Shown here: piece by piece, positions 38,297 through 51,481 of the stretch
Position numbering within the stretch: position 1 is the stretch's first letter
Layout: every line of letters begins with the position of its first letter
Source of the DNA: Acanthosepion lycidas
Lineage: Eukaryota > Mollusca > Cephalopoda > Sepiida > Sepiidae
Assembly (NCBI GenBank): GCA_963932145.1
Contig: OZ010600.1
Span: 53,510,026-53,574,025, forward strand
Length of the DNA stretch: 64,000 nucleotides
Direction: 5' to 3'
The notes under the pieces: model-generated
The model's input: only the letters and a program-made list of their open reading frames with translations
Told to the model about the DNA's origin: nothing
Databases searched by the model: none
Position numbers and translations under genes: made by a program

Positions 38297-38387
38297 GTAA
38301 AAATATTTTTTTATGCTTTCATAATGTTTTGTTTTTGTTTGGGGGCTCACTATTTGCCCATAGCTGGGGCCCTGACAGCGCAAATAC
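38297..38387 (-). mobile_element. AAACC-tailed SINE-like fragment
   Basis: TTATGCTTTCATAATGTTTTG and CTATTTGCCCATAGCTGGGG match the inverse of 10,440-10,530. Confidence 0.75.
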
Positions 38388-38550
38388 TGTTTGGAAAAGT
38401 ATGAATCCACTTTTTCTCTCCCAGCTGTGGGTTAATTAGTAAGTCTTTTATCACAATAAAACTATTATGTAAAAAAAAATAAAAATAAAAATAAAAAAAA
38501 ACATATTTATAAGTGTTGATAAGCCGTGGAAAACGAATCAATCAGTCAAA
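38388..38550 (+). mobile_element. 5S-tRNA family SINE body and tail
   Basis: AAAAGTATGAATCCACTTTTT, GCTGTGGGTTAATTAGTAAG, an A-rich stretch, then GTTGATAAGCCGTGGAAAAC. Confidence 0.75.
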
Positions 38551-38828
38551 AATTAAATGATCTTCCTTCGTTGATGATAATGATGGAGAGACACATGATA
38601 GTTCCTTGTCACCAATGCTTCTTCTTATTGGCGCATTATATTAATCTGACATATACCGACCAAAGAGGATTTAACCAGGCTTGATCAATTTGTCAGTATA
38701 ACATTGTATTATAGTAGGCACCCAAAAGATACTTACTGGGCAAACGTCCCATTAAAGACCTCTTACCGTACTAGCGTGCTAACTTCAAGTTTACAACTTG
38801 TTGCTAGCTGTCATTGTATGAAAAGTGT

Positions 38829-39522
38829 CATGGGACCTTACCTATAACTACAGAATGAACTCTTCCTAACACTATGTATAGAACGCCTCTCAAGAGAGAG
38901 GGTCGAATCAAGCCGAGCTTCTCGGCTTGACGGTCGAACTCTCTGCCTCTGAGCAGAGAGGAACCCGGACGAGGCTCCGCCGAAGGGCATAGTTTCGTTC
39001 GGGGAGGTTGACCAACCCGGTCCCGTTTATACGGGTTCTACCGGAATTTTTGGCCGAGCTTACTGGCTCGGGAAACCCACGTAAAACTCGGCCTTGTGCC
39101 ACATGTACCCTGGTGGGGGGTGGCTAGATACCGAATCAATCCGAGCTTCTCGGCTTGACGGTCGAACTCTCTGCCACTGAACAGAGAGGAACCCGGACGA
39201 GGCTCCGTCGAAGTCAGGGTCTTGTTCGGGGAGGTTGACCAACCCGATCCCATTTATACGGGTTCTACGGGCATTTTTTGGCCGAGCCTACTGGCTCGGG
39301 AAACCCACGTTAAACTCGGCCTTGTGCTACATGCAACCCTCGTGGGGGGTGGGGGGGCTAGATACCGAATCGATTCGAGCCGATAGTAATTCACTCCAAA
39401 CCAGACTGACAGTCATACTAACACCTTCCACCTCTTGTATTATTATTTCGTGTAATATACCTTCGTTATTTCTACCCTTGTGTTCGTGTTGTTCTTCCTT
39501 GGTCCTAACCTGGACCAGAACA
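38829..39522 (+). mobile_element. LTR-like fossil, second copy, two internal repeats
   Basis: It starts TGTCATGGGACCTTACC and ends CCTGGACCAGAACA, a TG...CA pair. The centre holds two GC-rich units of about 230 bp (from 38,904 and 39,132), homologous to the three at 21.5 kb. I do not see a convincing short target duplication. No retroelement genes are nearby, so at most a solo LTR, in decay. Confidence 0.4.
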
Positions 39523-39880
39523 GTAGGCGTATATTTATTCAGTCGAGCTATCACGGATATTCATGAGTCTATCACGCCAACCATCACGGTCTTGCATCAA
39601 GGTCGAAACGTCATTAGGATGGCATTCTGTGCTATAACACTGCTGGTCAATATAGGCAGCTGTTGGACGACCATCCGAACTTGCGCCGTGGCTAGGTGTT
39701 CAGGGAAGTAGACCACTCGCAAGTTCTTGCAGTCTCCTGCAAAGCGTATTCTTTCTGCGCGTAAGCGCGTAAGATTTGAGAAATATACTTTATTCTTGAT
39801 ATTTCGACAATCTAGGCGTCTATGGATATTTACAATTATATGTGAATGGTATAGGAACAACCCGGAATCTCTGTCGGAGA
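39523..39880. other. No firm assignment
   Basis: It contains GGTCGAAACGTCATTAGG near 39,600, resembling the 3' module of the satellite-type SINE, but nothing else I can place. Confidence 0.35.
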
Positions 39881-40430
39881 ATGATAACTTGGATTGAATA
39901 GAATACGGTTTAATTTTGTACGCCATATAGAAAATGATGTTCGACAACGATGTGTTTTTTTCATTCGATTAAGTAAGCATAGGGTAGGAAAGTAGCAATC
40001 ATTTCATCTTTGCAAGTGAACACCTCAAAATGCTCCATCAATCTTAAAAGATAAATCATCTTTTAAGAAGAATTATTATAAGGATATATTGTATAAATGC
40101 GCTCGAGAAATATATACAATTCAAGAATTCAACAGAGGAAAGGAGAATAGAAAAGTTTCGTCTGTAAGTGGACATCTTAAACTGTAAAGCAAGATGATTC
40201 TAAGAGAATTCGAAAACTTAGCAGGATTTTTTCTCGGCGAAATAATTGTAGTAATGTGAAATGTCAGACGACAACAATGATTGCTACGAACGCTGCAGGA
40301 AATAAGATCGTAACTAACGTACAGATGTACAGATAACACTGTTTTAATGTCAGATCTAGAAGAAAAATAAGTAACTGTTTGAGTAGGTAGTCATAGAAAA
40401 CAAGAGTTAAGAAGAGACTAAAATTTCGCA
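39881..40430 (+). pseudogene. RTE-like LINE reverse transcriptase, badly decayed copy
   Basis: Pieces such as AATTTTGTACGCCATATAG, GCAAGATGATTCTAAGAGAATT and CTGTTTTAATGTCAGATCTAG parallel the better copy just downstream in the same order. No continuous frame. Confidence 0.65.
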
Positions 40431-40439
40431 ATCTGTATT

Positions 40440-40960
40440 AGGAACGATATTATGCATTCGAACAGAACATGTTTAAATTTTGTACGCCGTATAGGAAATG
40501 AAGTATGACAAGGATGTGTCTTCTCAACCGATTTATTTACCATGCACAGCAAGATGATTCTAAGAGAATTACAAGACTTACCAGGATTTATAAATGGCGG
40601 GCGTGACCATAACGACATAAGGAATGCAGATGACGCTGTGTTAATGACAGATTAAGAAGGAAAAATGGAAGAACTATTTGACAAGTCACAGAAATCAGAG
40701 AAAAAAAACAAAGATTAATCACTAACCGTAAAAAGACGAAATGAGTGGTTGTCAGCAAAATGGATAACACAATGTTTGAGTTACACAACGGGGATGTCAA
40801 AGTCAAGCAGATTCAGACACTAGACTATCTGGGCAGTGTAAGTAACAAGCAGCAGAAAAAGCAACACAAAAATTCGAAGACGCACCCGAAAAACGAAATA
40901 AACTTTTCAGAATTTGAAAAAGATACTAAGGAAGAAAATAACTAACATTAGATAGAAAGA
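40440..40960 (+). pseudogene. RTE-like LINE reverse transcriptase fragment
   Basis: Plus-strand pieces give FSTDLFTMHSKMILRELQDLPGF, then INGGRDHNDIRNADDAVLMTD (the YADD catalytic box with Tyr changed to Asn), GKMEELFDKSQK and RNGDVKVKQIQTLDYLGSV. The order matches RT palm motifs of an RTE-type LINE. Stops and shifts interrupt it. It lies in tandem with a more decayed copy. Confidence 0.8.
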
Positions 40961-41079
40961 AACCACTAGTGGTCTTAAATACAATGGTTATCTTGAAGTT
41001 GCAAAGAAGTAAAACTATACTATAGCTTGAAAAGGTGCTGACTTGCTTTGGTGTTTTTTGTTTTGTTTTTATTTTTTGT

Positions 41080-41290
41080 TTTTATACAATGATATACAAA
41101 GCCCAAGAGCAACTCGAGGTAGAGGGTTATAGGAGGCACAGTTTTTGACGATATGTGGTGAAGATAACAATTGGCCCTAGATTTGAACAAGTTAAGATTG
41201 TAGTGATCGGGAAAGCATCCTCCTGGAAATCCGTTTCACAAAGTCGAAAATGCGCAAAGTCGCATTGTCACGATGAATCCAACAGTCGCA
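41080..41290 (-). pseudogene. LINE C-terminus and 3' UTR
   Basis: Minus strand: GFPGGCFPDHYNLNLFKSRA, then NCYLHHIS and the UTR CTCTACCTCGAGTTGCTCTTGG. This is the intact version of the C-terminus seen decayed at 35,323-35,550. Confidence 0.75.
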
Positions 41291-41984
41291 AAATACGCAG
41301 ATTCACCCGACTGGCGTCACGCTGACGATTGCTCAACAGCACGATGGAGCGTCTGTTCATGCAGGCTCCGTAATGTTCGTCTGCCTGGTTACCAAGTTGG
41401 ATGAAACAACCTGTTGTCGGGCTATACAAAATGGCCGGATATTTTTTTCTGAACTGATTTCGTGGATATTTACTAAGCTTAGCTAACAAAGAAAAAAATG
41501 CTCGACATTGCGGAGTAACTGTTGAAGATATATATATATATCTAAAACCAATTATTCAGTCCTACTTTTTAATCTGCGATAACCAAGTGTCATAAAGAAT
41601 GTTCTGAATATTGGCACAAGTTGATTGCGAGGTTTTGAAATTACGTTTGTGAAAAATAAATCGCATCCGAAGATTAAGATAATCCTTCAATAATCTATAG
41701 ACGTCAATATTCCTTCGATTGCATTTCCGAACTACTTAGGAGAAAGTCCGTTCAAGACAATATCCGATTAGAGATCAAAGGCCATTCAAATTCCAGACAA
41801 CGCATTTACTTTTCAAAACTCAATCCAAATAGCAGAGGGCTACAGATTCTTCGGTCGTCTCGAATGATGCTTGTTCGTAGCTTATTTCAAATTGTTACTC
41901 GTCAATATTTCGCTACGACAAAAACGCTGATGAGCATACCAATGATAGGGGCAAATGTTGAGAAAGTGAGGTTTTCAAATAATC
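41291..41984. other. No recognisable feature
   Basis: No clear repeat family or coding evidence. Confidence 0.4.
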
Positions 41985-42330
41985 TGTTTGTATTTCTGAG
42001 ATGAGATATTATGTTCACTATTTAAATATCGTCCTCATCTTTGTTGCCATATTTATCAGAACGTTTGCGCCGTTGTACGCTCTGGCCTTCTTCTGGTTGG
42101 AATGATGAACTGAACCCTTTATTTCGCTCGCTGGGCGTAGACTGTTCTAGTTCCACGTGCCATGTTTAATGGATGTCAGTTATCAGTTATCTCCTGTTAA
42201 TTCCCGCGCTCCAAGTTCTCCACCGCCTTAACAAGGTATTGAACTGTCACTGAAGGAATTCTATGGGGGATAAGATCTTCACCTCTTCGCAACTGATCCT
42301 GCACTTTAAACATCAGATTAAAGTCAAGAT
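41985..42330 (-). mobile_element. SINE with the satellite-type 3' tail
   Basis: Minus strand: GATAACTGACATCC, GGCACGTGGAACTAGAACAG, AATAAAGGGTTCAGTTC, CCAGAAGAAGGCCAGAGCG, AAAGATGAGGAC, and TATCTCATCTCAGAAATAC, the last being the repeat boundary of the satellite. Its tRNA-like head is less clear than at 9555-9960. Confidence 0.75.
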
Positions 42331-42689
42331 TAGGACGGTAAGGCGGCAGCTCGTTCTATCAGATTTTAGCAAAAGTCTAGCGCGTTTATGGTGAGTGAGA
42401 GGTATTGACTTGGAGATGCCGGTTAGGCATTAAGAGATTGCTCTCACCGTGTAGAACACTGGAAGTCCAGTGCAGAATTAGGGCAGTTTAGGGTTTTGTC
42501 TTTAGTTTATTCTTTCAACGTTAAATTAGGGGATGTAGACTCTTAAGCCTCTTTTGTTTCTTTCCCAACTTTCTTTAGTTTAATTCCTCTCCCTTCCCCT
42601 GTTAGGTGACAGAGATGTTGCGAACATCATATCCCCCATGGAATTCCTTCTGTCGTGTCGTCCATATCACGACTTGCATAACACATAGT

Positions 42690-43170
<481 letters not shown>

Positions 43171-43419
43171 TATGTTTTTAATACAATCTAAGCTTTCGGC
43201 ATACATAAGCCATTATCAAAGATGTCAATTACAACATATTAAACAATATACGGACAAGACAGTGATGATAGTCTGTCAATGTTTACATAGATGATTTCTA
43301 AGCAACGATAAACACGCGCATATAAGACGCTAGAAGCGAAAATCGCACCGCATCTCATGACGTCACCCAATCAATGATGTGGATAAAATCGATGACTGAA
43401 TGATCCAAAAGTGACTTGA

Positions 43420-43665
43420 CCCAAAGGGTAATGAGTTCAATAACTGGTTGGAGAGTTGAGTTACTAACATGGGGGGGGGGATTAACTGAAACTAAGATAT
43501 TCAAAGGTATGGCTCGTGGAGTTAGAACAAGATACCCTCGTGGACTAGATAAATAGATCAGTACGAAATTCAAACTAATATCATCTGAAGAAGTGTACAA
43601 CGGTCGAAACGTCTTGAATATGGGGATAAAGATGAGGACAAGAATATAAATAGTGTAAATAGCTA
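43420..43665 (+). mobile_element. SINE whose 3' end merges into the satellite
   Basis: ATGAGTTCAATAACTGGTTGG, TTAACTGAAACTAAGATATTC, GGCTCGTGGAGTTAGAAC, then CTGAAGAAGTG, CGAAACGTCTTG and ATAAAGATGAGGACAAG follow the same order as the single SINE copies at 9.6 and 42.0 kb. Then the 128-bp repeat starts. Confidence 0.8.
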
Positions 43666-46600
43666 CAATACCTCATCTCAGAAATACAGACAGATCCGGA
43701 AGAAGGCCGGAGCGTGCAACGAACGAAACGTCGTGAATATGACAATAAAGATGCGGACAACAGTCGAAACAATGTAAATAGTTTAACTAACTACAATACC
43801 TCATATCAGAAATATAGACAGATCCCAGCGAAGGGCAGAATGTGAAACGGTCAAAACGTTGTGACTATGGTAATAAAAATGAGGACAACCTCCGGAACAA
43901 TCTAAATAGTGTAGTTACACTACCTCATCTCAGAAATATAGACAGATCCAGAAGAAGGCCAGAGCATGCAACGTTCGAAACGTCGTGAATATGACAATAA
44001 AGATGAAGACAACAGTCCGAACAATCTAAAACTTGTAAATAGTGACAATACCTCATCTCAGAAATATAGACAGATCCAGAAGAAGGCCAGAGCACGCAAC
44101 GTTCGAAACGTCGTGAATATGACAATAAAGATGAAGACAACAGTCCGAACAATCTAAAAATTGTAAATAGTGACAATATCTCATCTCAGAAATATAGCCA
44201 GATCCAGAAGAAGGCCAGAGCATGCAACGTTCGAAACGTCGTGAATATGACAATAAAGATGAAGACAACAGTCCGAACAATCTAAAAATTGTAAATAGTG
44301 ACAATATCTCATCTCAGAAATATAGCCAGATCCAGAAGAAGGCCAGAGCATGCAACGTTCGAAACGTCGTGAATATGACAATAAAGATGAAGACAACGGT
44401 CCGAACAATCTAAAAACAGTAAATAGTGACAATACCTCATCTCAGAAATATAGACAGATCCAGAAGAAGGCCAGAGCATGCAACGTTCGAAACGTCGTGA
44501 ATATGACAATAAAGATGAAGACAACAGTCCGAACAATCTAAAAATTGTAAATAGTGACAATAGCTCATCTCAGAAATATAGACAGATCCAGAAGAAGACC
44601 AGAGCACGCAACGTTCGAAACGTCGTGAATATGACAATAAAGATGAAGACAACAGTCCGAACAATCTAAAAATTGTAAATAGTGACAATACCTCATCTCA
44701 GAAATATAGCCAGATCCAGAAGAAGGCCAGAGCATGCAACGTTCGAAACGTCGTGAATATGACAATAAAGATGAAGACAACAGTCCGAACAATCTAAAAA
44801 TTGTAAATAGTGACAATATCTCATCTCAGAAATATAGCCAGATCCAGAAGAAGGCCAGAGCATGCAACGTTCGAAACGTCGTGAATATGACAATAAAGAT
44901 GAAGACAACAGTCCGAACAATCTAAAAATTGTAAATAGTGACAATATCTCATCTCAGAAATATAGCCAGATCCAGAAGAAGGCCAGAGCATGCAACGTTC
45001 GAAACGTCGTGAATATGACAATAAAGATGAAGACAACAGTCCGAACAATCTAAAAATTGTAAATAGTGACAATACCTCATCTCAGAAATATAGACAGATC
45101 CAGAAGAAGGCCAGAGCATGCAACGTTCGAAACGTCGTGAATATGACAATAAAGATGAAGACAACAGTCCGAACAATCTAAAAATTGTAAATAGTGACAA
45201 TACCTCATCTCAGAAATATAGACAGATCCAGAAGAAGGCCAGAGCATGCAACGTTCGAAACGTCGTGAATATGACAATAAAGATGAAGACAACAGTCCGA
45301 ACAATCTAAAAATTGTAAATAGTGACAATACCTCATCTCAGAAATATAGACAGATCCAGAAGAAGGCCAGAGCATGCAACGTTCGAAACGTCGTGAATAT
45401 GACAATAAAGATGAAGACAACAGTCCGAACAATCTAAAAATTGTAAATAGTGACAATACCTCATCTCAGAAATATAGACAGATCCAGAAGAAGGCCAGAG
45501 CATGCAACGTTCGAAACGTCGTGAATATGACAATAAAGATGAAGACAACAGTCCGAACAATCTAAAAATTGTAAATAGTGACAATATCTCATCTCAGAAA
45601 TATAGCCAGATCCAGAAGAAGGCCAGAGCATGCAACGTTCGAAACGTCGTGAATATGACAATAAAGATGAAGACAACAGTCCGAACAATCTAAAAATTGT
45701 AAATAGTGACAATACCTCATCTCAGAAATATAGACAGATCCAGAAGAAGGCCAGAGCATGCAACGTTCGAAACGTCGTGAATATGACAATAAAGATGAAG
45801 ACAACAGTCCGAACAATCTAAAAATTGTAAATAGTGACAATACCTCATCTCAGAAATATAGACAGATCCAGAAGAAGGCCAGAGCATGCAACGTTCGAAA
45901 CGTCGTGAATATGACAATAAAGATGAAGACAACAGTCCGAACAATCTAAAAATTGTAAATAGTGACAATACCTCATCTCAGAAATATAGACAGATCCAGA
46001 AGAAGGCCAGAGCATGCAACGTTCGAAACGTCGTGAATATGACAATAAAGATGAAGACAACAGTCCGAACAATCTAAAAATTGTAAATAGTGACAATACC
46101 TCATCTCAGAAATATAGACAGATCCAGAAGAAGGCCAGAGCATGCAACGTTCGAAACGTCGTGAATATGACAATAAAGATGAAGACAACAGTCCGAACAA
46201 TCTAAAAATTGTAAATAGTGACAATACCTTATCTCAGAAATATAGACAGATCCAGAAGAAGGCCAGAGCATGCAACGTTCGAAACGTCGTGAATATGACA
46301 ATAAAGATGAAGACAACAGTCCGAACAATCTAAAAATTGTAAATAGTGACAATACCTCATCTCAGAAATATAGACAGATCCAGAAGAAGGCCAGAGCATG
46401 CAACGTTCGAAACGTCGTGAATATGACAATAAAGATGAAGACAACAGTCCGAACAATCTAAAAATTGTAAATAGTGACAATACCTCATCTCAGAAATATA
46501 GACAGATCCAGAAGAAGGCCAGAGCATGCAACGTTCGAAACGTCGTGAATATGACAATAAAGATGAAGACAACAGTCCGAACAATCTAAAAATTGTAAAT

Positions 46601-49195
46601 AGTGACAATACCTCATCTCAGAAATATAGACAGATCCAGAAGAAGGCCAGAGCATGCAACGTTCGAAACGTCGTGAATATGACAATAAAGATGAAGACAA
46701 CAGTCCGAACAATCTAAAAATTGTAAATAGTGACAATACCTCATCTCAGAAATATAGACAGATCCAGAAGAAGGCCAGAGCATGCAACGTTCGAAACGTC
46801 GTGAATATGACAATAAAGATGAAGACAACAGTCCGAACAATCTAAAAATTGTAAATAGTGACAATACCTCATCTCAGAAATATAGACAGATCCAGAAGAA
46901 GGCCAGAGCATGCAACGTTCGAAACGTCGTGAATATGACAATAAAGATGAAGACAACAGTCCGAACAATCTAAAAATTGTAAATAGTGACAATACCTCAT
47001 CTCAGAAATATAGACAGATCCAGAAGAAGGCCAGAGCATGCAACGTTCGAAACGTCGTGAATATGACAATAAAGATGAAGACAACAGACCGAACAATCTA
47101 AAAATTGTAAATAGTGACAATACCTCATCTCAGAAATATAGACAGATCCAGAAGAAGGCCAGAGCATGCAACGTTCGAAACGTCGTGAATATGACAATAA
47201 AGATGAAGACAACAGTCCGAACAATCTAAAAACTGTAAATAGTGACAATACCTCATCTCAGAAATATAGACAGATCCAGAAGAAGGCCAGCGCATGCAAC
47301 GTTCGAAACGTCGTGAATATGACAATAAAGATGAAGACAACAGTCCGAACAATCTAAAAATTGTAAATAGTGACAATACCTCATCTCAGAAATATAGACA
47401 GATCCAGAAGAAGGCCAGAGCATGCAACGTTCGAAACGTCGTGAATATGACAATAAAGATGAAGACAACAGTCCGAACAATCTAAAAATTGTAAATAGTG
47501 ACAATACCTCATCTCAGAAATATAGACAGATCCAGAAGAAGGCCAGCGCATGCAACGTTCGAAACGTCGTGAATATGACAATAAAGATGAAGACAACAGT
47601 CCGAACAATCTAAAAATTGTAAATAGTGACAATGCCTCATCTCAGAAATATAGACAGATCCAGAAGAAGGCCAGAGCATGCAACGTTCGAAACGTCGTGA
47701 ATATGACAATAAAGATGAAGACAACAGTCCGAACAATCTAAAAATTGTAAATAGTGACAATACCTCATCTCAGAAATATAGACAGATCCAGAAGAAGACC
47801 AGAGCACGCAACGTTCGAAACGTCGTGAATATGACAATAAAGATGAAGACAACAGTCCGAACAATCTAAAAACTGTAAATAGTGACAATACCTCACCTCA
47901 GAAATATAGACAGATCCAGAAGAAGGCCAGCGCATGCAACGTTCGAAACGTCGTGAATATGACAATAAAGATGAAGACAACAGTCCGAACAATCTAAAAA
48001 TTGTAAATAGTGACAATACCTCATCTCAGAAATATAGACAGATCCAGAAGAAGGCCAGAGCATGCAACGTTCGAAACGTCGTGAATATGACAATAAAGAT
48101 GAAGACAACAGTCCGAACAATCTAAAAATTGTAAATAGTGACAATACCTCATCTCAGAAATATAGACAGATCCAGAAGAAGGCCAGCGCATGCAACGTTC
48201 GAAACGTCGTGAATATGACAATAAAGATGAAGACAACAGTCCGAACAATCTAAAAATTGTAAATAGTGACAATACCTCATCTCAGAAATATAGACAGATC
48301 CAGAAGAAGACCAGAGCACGCAACGTTCGAAACGTCGTGAATATGACAATAAAGATGAAGACAACAGTCCGAACAATCTAAAAATTGTAAATAGTGACAA
48401 TACCTCATCTCAGAAATATAGACAGATCCAGAAGAAGACCAGAGCACGCAACGTTCGAAACGTCGTGAATATGACAATAAAGATGAAGACAACAGTCCGA
48501 ACAATCTAAAAACTGTAAATAGTGACAATACCTCACCTCAGAAATATAGACAGATCCAGAAGAAGGCCAGCGCATGCAACGTTCGAAACGTCGTGAATAT
48601 GACAATAAAGATGAAGACAACAGTCCGAACAATCTAAAAATTGTAAATAGTGACAATACCTCATCTCAGAAATATAGACAGATCCAGAAGAAGGCCAGAG
48701 CATGCAACGTTCGAAACGTCGTGAATATGACAATAAAGATGAAGACAACAGTCCGAACAATCTAAAAATTGTAAATAGTGACAATACCTCATCTCAGAAA
48801 TATAGACAGATCCAGAAGAAGGCCAGCGCATGCAACGTTCGAAACGTCGTGAATATGACAATAAAGATGAAGACAACAGTCCGAACAATCTAAAAATTGT
48901 AAATAGTGACAATACCTCATCTCAGAAATATAGACAGATCCAGAAGAAGGCCAGAGCATGCAACGTTCGAAACGTCGTGAATATGACAATAAAGATGAAG
49001 ACAACAGTCCGAACAATCTAAAAACTGTAAATAGTGACAATACCTCATCTCAGAAATATAGACAGATCCAGAAGAAGGCCAGCGCATGCAACGTTCGAAA
49101 CGTCGTGAATATGACAATAAAGATGAAGACAACTGTCCGAACAATCTAAAAATTGTAAATAGTGACAATATCTCATCTCAGAAACATAAACGGAT
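43666..49195. repeat. 128-bp satellite array, about 43 units
   Basis: Unit boundaries (ACCTCATCTCAG) recur at 43,670, 43,798, 43,922 and then every 128 bp from 44,050 to 49,170. The first two or three units are diverged; units between about 45,070 and 47,000 are nearly identical. Variants (AGCCAGATCC, GACCAGAGCACGC, CAGCGCATGC, ACCTCACCTC) mark sub-blocks. Each unit equals the 3' module of the SINE at 43,420. Short frames in both strands of each unit are by-products of the period, since 128 is not a multiple of three, and are not genes. Confidence 0.97.
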
Positions 49196-49216
49196 ATAAT
49201 ACGCGCTTTAAGACCT

Positions 49217-49333
49217 TTATTTGATGGTCGCATTCTCCTGCTCGCCAGAATGGCTTCCCGACGACCCACTGATAGAAAATAAGACACCGAAAACTGCGAG
49301 ACACATATCCAAGATGCCGGCTGACGATTTCAT
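49217..49333 (-). CDS. Possible small secreted-peptide exon (speculative)
   Basis: A 38-codon frame from a methionine: MKSSAGILDMCLAVFGVLFS, then ISGSSGSHSGEQENATIK and a stop. The first 24 residues look like a signal peptide: a basic residue at position 2, a hydrophobic core LDMCLAVFGVLF, then small residues suited to signal peptidase cleavage. The tail is short and hydrophilic. The frame is open further upstream (to 49,630), so the start is a guess based on the signal-like segment. No splice sites, homology or polyadenylation signal were established, and a chance frame is a real alternative. Confidence 0.15.
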   Translation of the reverse strand: MKSSAGILDMCLAVFGVLFSISGSSGSHSGEQENATIK

Positions 49334-49696
49334 AGTATTAACTTTGGGTGAGTTACGTTTATCATCCAACATGAGTATCACGTAAGTCATTGAAAAGTGA
49401 TCTATACAATGCGGGAAATGATTGACCGAGATAACAAAGTGAGAAATTGTATAAAGTGAGATGTGCAAGAAAATCTCATGACTCGAGCCGCTGGCAAAAC
49501 GTTTCAATGCTTGTTTCAAACGACCTATTGCAAGAAAAGACAGTGAATGAGATTCGAAATGATTACTTATTACGGGAAGCCACGAAAGACATCGATACTT
49601 GACGTTCGTTTGGCACGGGATTAGTTGCAATTGCTTGTTGGTAAACGTTTCGCGCGGGAGGAAAGCAATGAGACTATACGCTCATAGATGACAAAT

Positions 49697-49747
<51 letters not shown>

Positions 49748-49749
49748 AA
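49697..49749. repeat. (GAAA)n microsatellite
   Basis: Thirteen AAAG units. Confidence 0.95.
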
Positions 49750-49815
49750 AAAAAATTAAAAGTACAGTTGTTACCGAAACTTGAACAATTCGATTAAAAG
49801 AATCTCAGGTCATAC

Positions 49816-49817
<2 letters not shown>

Positions 49818-49864
<47 letters not shown>

Positions 49865-49877
49865 TTCAGTCTGTTCA

Positions 49878-49946
<69 letters not shown>

Positions 49947-49957
49947 CAGTCTGTTCA

Positions 49958-50022
<65 letters not shown>

Positions 50023-50033
50023 CAGTCTGTTCA

Positions 50034-50090
<57 letters not shown>

Positions 50091-50101
50091 CAGTCTGTTC
50101 A

Positions 50102-50150
<49 letters not shown>

Positions 50151-50161
50151 CAGTCTGTTCA

Positions 50162-50206
<45 letters not shown>

Positions 50207-50220
50207 CAGTCCTTGAATTT

Positions 50221-50272
<52 letters not shown>

Positions 50273-50322
50273 TCGCTACCCCCTCAAGTCTTTGTATATT
50301 GTTTCTTTGTTTTTCTTTCCCG

Positions 50323-50386
<64 letters not shown>

Positions 50387-50475
50387 CAGTCCGCTCATTA
50401 TATATCTGTCTTTCTTAGTTTATTTCTTTTAGTTTTTTTATCTAACTCGATAGCTATCCCAGTAGATTCATTATT

Positions 50476-50548
<73 letters not shown>

Positions 50549-50603
50549 CTACCCCCTCCTCAAGTTCTTATATACTGTTTCTTTGTTGTTTTTTTTCTTT
50601 CCA

Positions 50604-50656
<53 letters not shown>
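49818..50656. repeat. (CTAT)n/(CTTT)n domain with repeated spacer
   Basis: Blocks of CTAT and CTTT units are separated by the same spacer CAGTCTGTTCATAT (at least five times) and, later, twice by a CTACCCCCTC...TATA.TGTTTCTTTG spacer. A long open frame through it encodes only SIYL and SFFL repeats and is not a gene. Confidence 0.95.
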
Positions 50657-51480
50657 GCTTGTGATCTCATTGTATTTTTGTCTGACAGCCCGTTTGCATT
50701 AATCTATCGTCCGCGTACAATAATACCTTAAGTCCGCTGTGCCCTGGTCACTTCGGGAATGACATTTCTTTCGGCCTAATAGGCTTTGCATGAACAGAGC
50801 TTGTTAAGATATTTATGAATCTATCATTACATGTTACAAAAGAAAGGGCGAAAAAAAATATGGCTCCCACTTTCTTTCCACTCACCCAGTAGACACAATA
50901 ACCGTCTTAAACAACACTTTTCCGGATTCTCGCTTTCGTACTCCTCTTTCTCCCTATTCCAGCTGTTATTGCCTTTCCTTCATATTTGTTTCACGTTATC
51001 TCTCATAGATCCGTTCCTTTCAATGCATCGCCAAGAAATAGTGAACTTTCCGCCGGGAAAGCGGTGGCTATTATCCTTGTACTTATATTTATTGAGGAAG
51101 AGAACTTTTGCACACATTGCTCAAGTTTGACAATAGCGAACAGAGAAATGATTCGCTATTCTCCTTAGACTTCTTTCTGTATTTGATTCCTTCTTGCATT
51201 TCTCGCATATCTGATACAGTATGTGTATATCTGTATTATGCGTGGCTGACTTACATGTGTTTTTTTTCATTTATTTTTCTACATTCGCGCGCGCACACAC
51301 AATTTGACTAAGTTTGCAAGAAGACATTCTCTTCCCACTCAGTCTGGACAACTCCTACCCTGACCTGAGCAATAAAATCATAAATATGGAGACAAGAGAA
51401 ACTGAACCTAGAAAAAAAACTTCGAAATATCAGATTACAATTATAAATTTCATTGAACTTTACGAAAAATATTCGTTAAT
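50657..51480. other. Unassigned DNA
   Basis: Short frames only, with no repeat family I can name. Segment 51,690-51,730 (AACAGAGAAATGATTTG.TATTCTC) repeats 51,138-51,165, so part of it is an old local duplication. Confidence 0.45.
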
Positions 51481-51481
51481 A

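Noticed and set aside
43666-49195. CRISPR-like regular array
   Set aside because: Units are 128 bp of continuous repeat without unique spacers, in an animal genome.
43925-49287. Dozens of 63- and 83-codon frames on both strands in the 128-bp array, and the idea of a repeat protein
   Set aside because: They restart in each unit because 128 is not divisible by three. They are a product of the period, and the unit is a SINE tail.
49781-50731. 316-codon frame
   Set aside because: Encodes only SIYL/SFFL repeats from CTAT and CTTT arrays.
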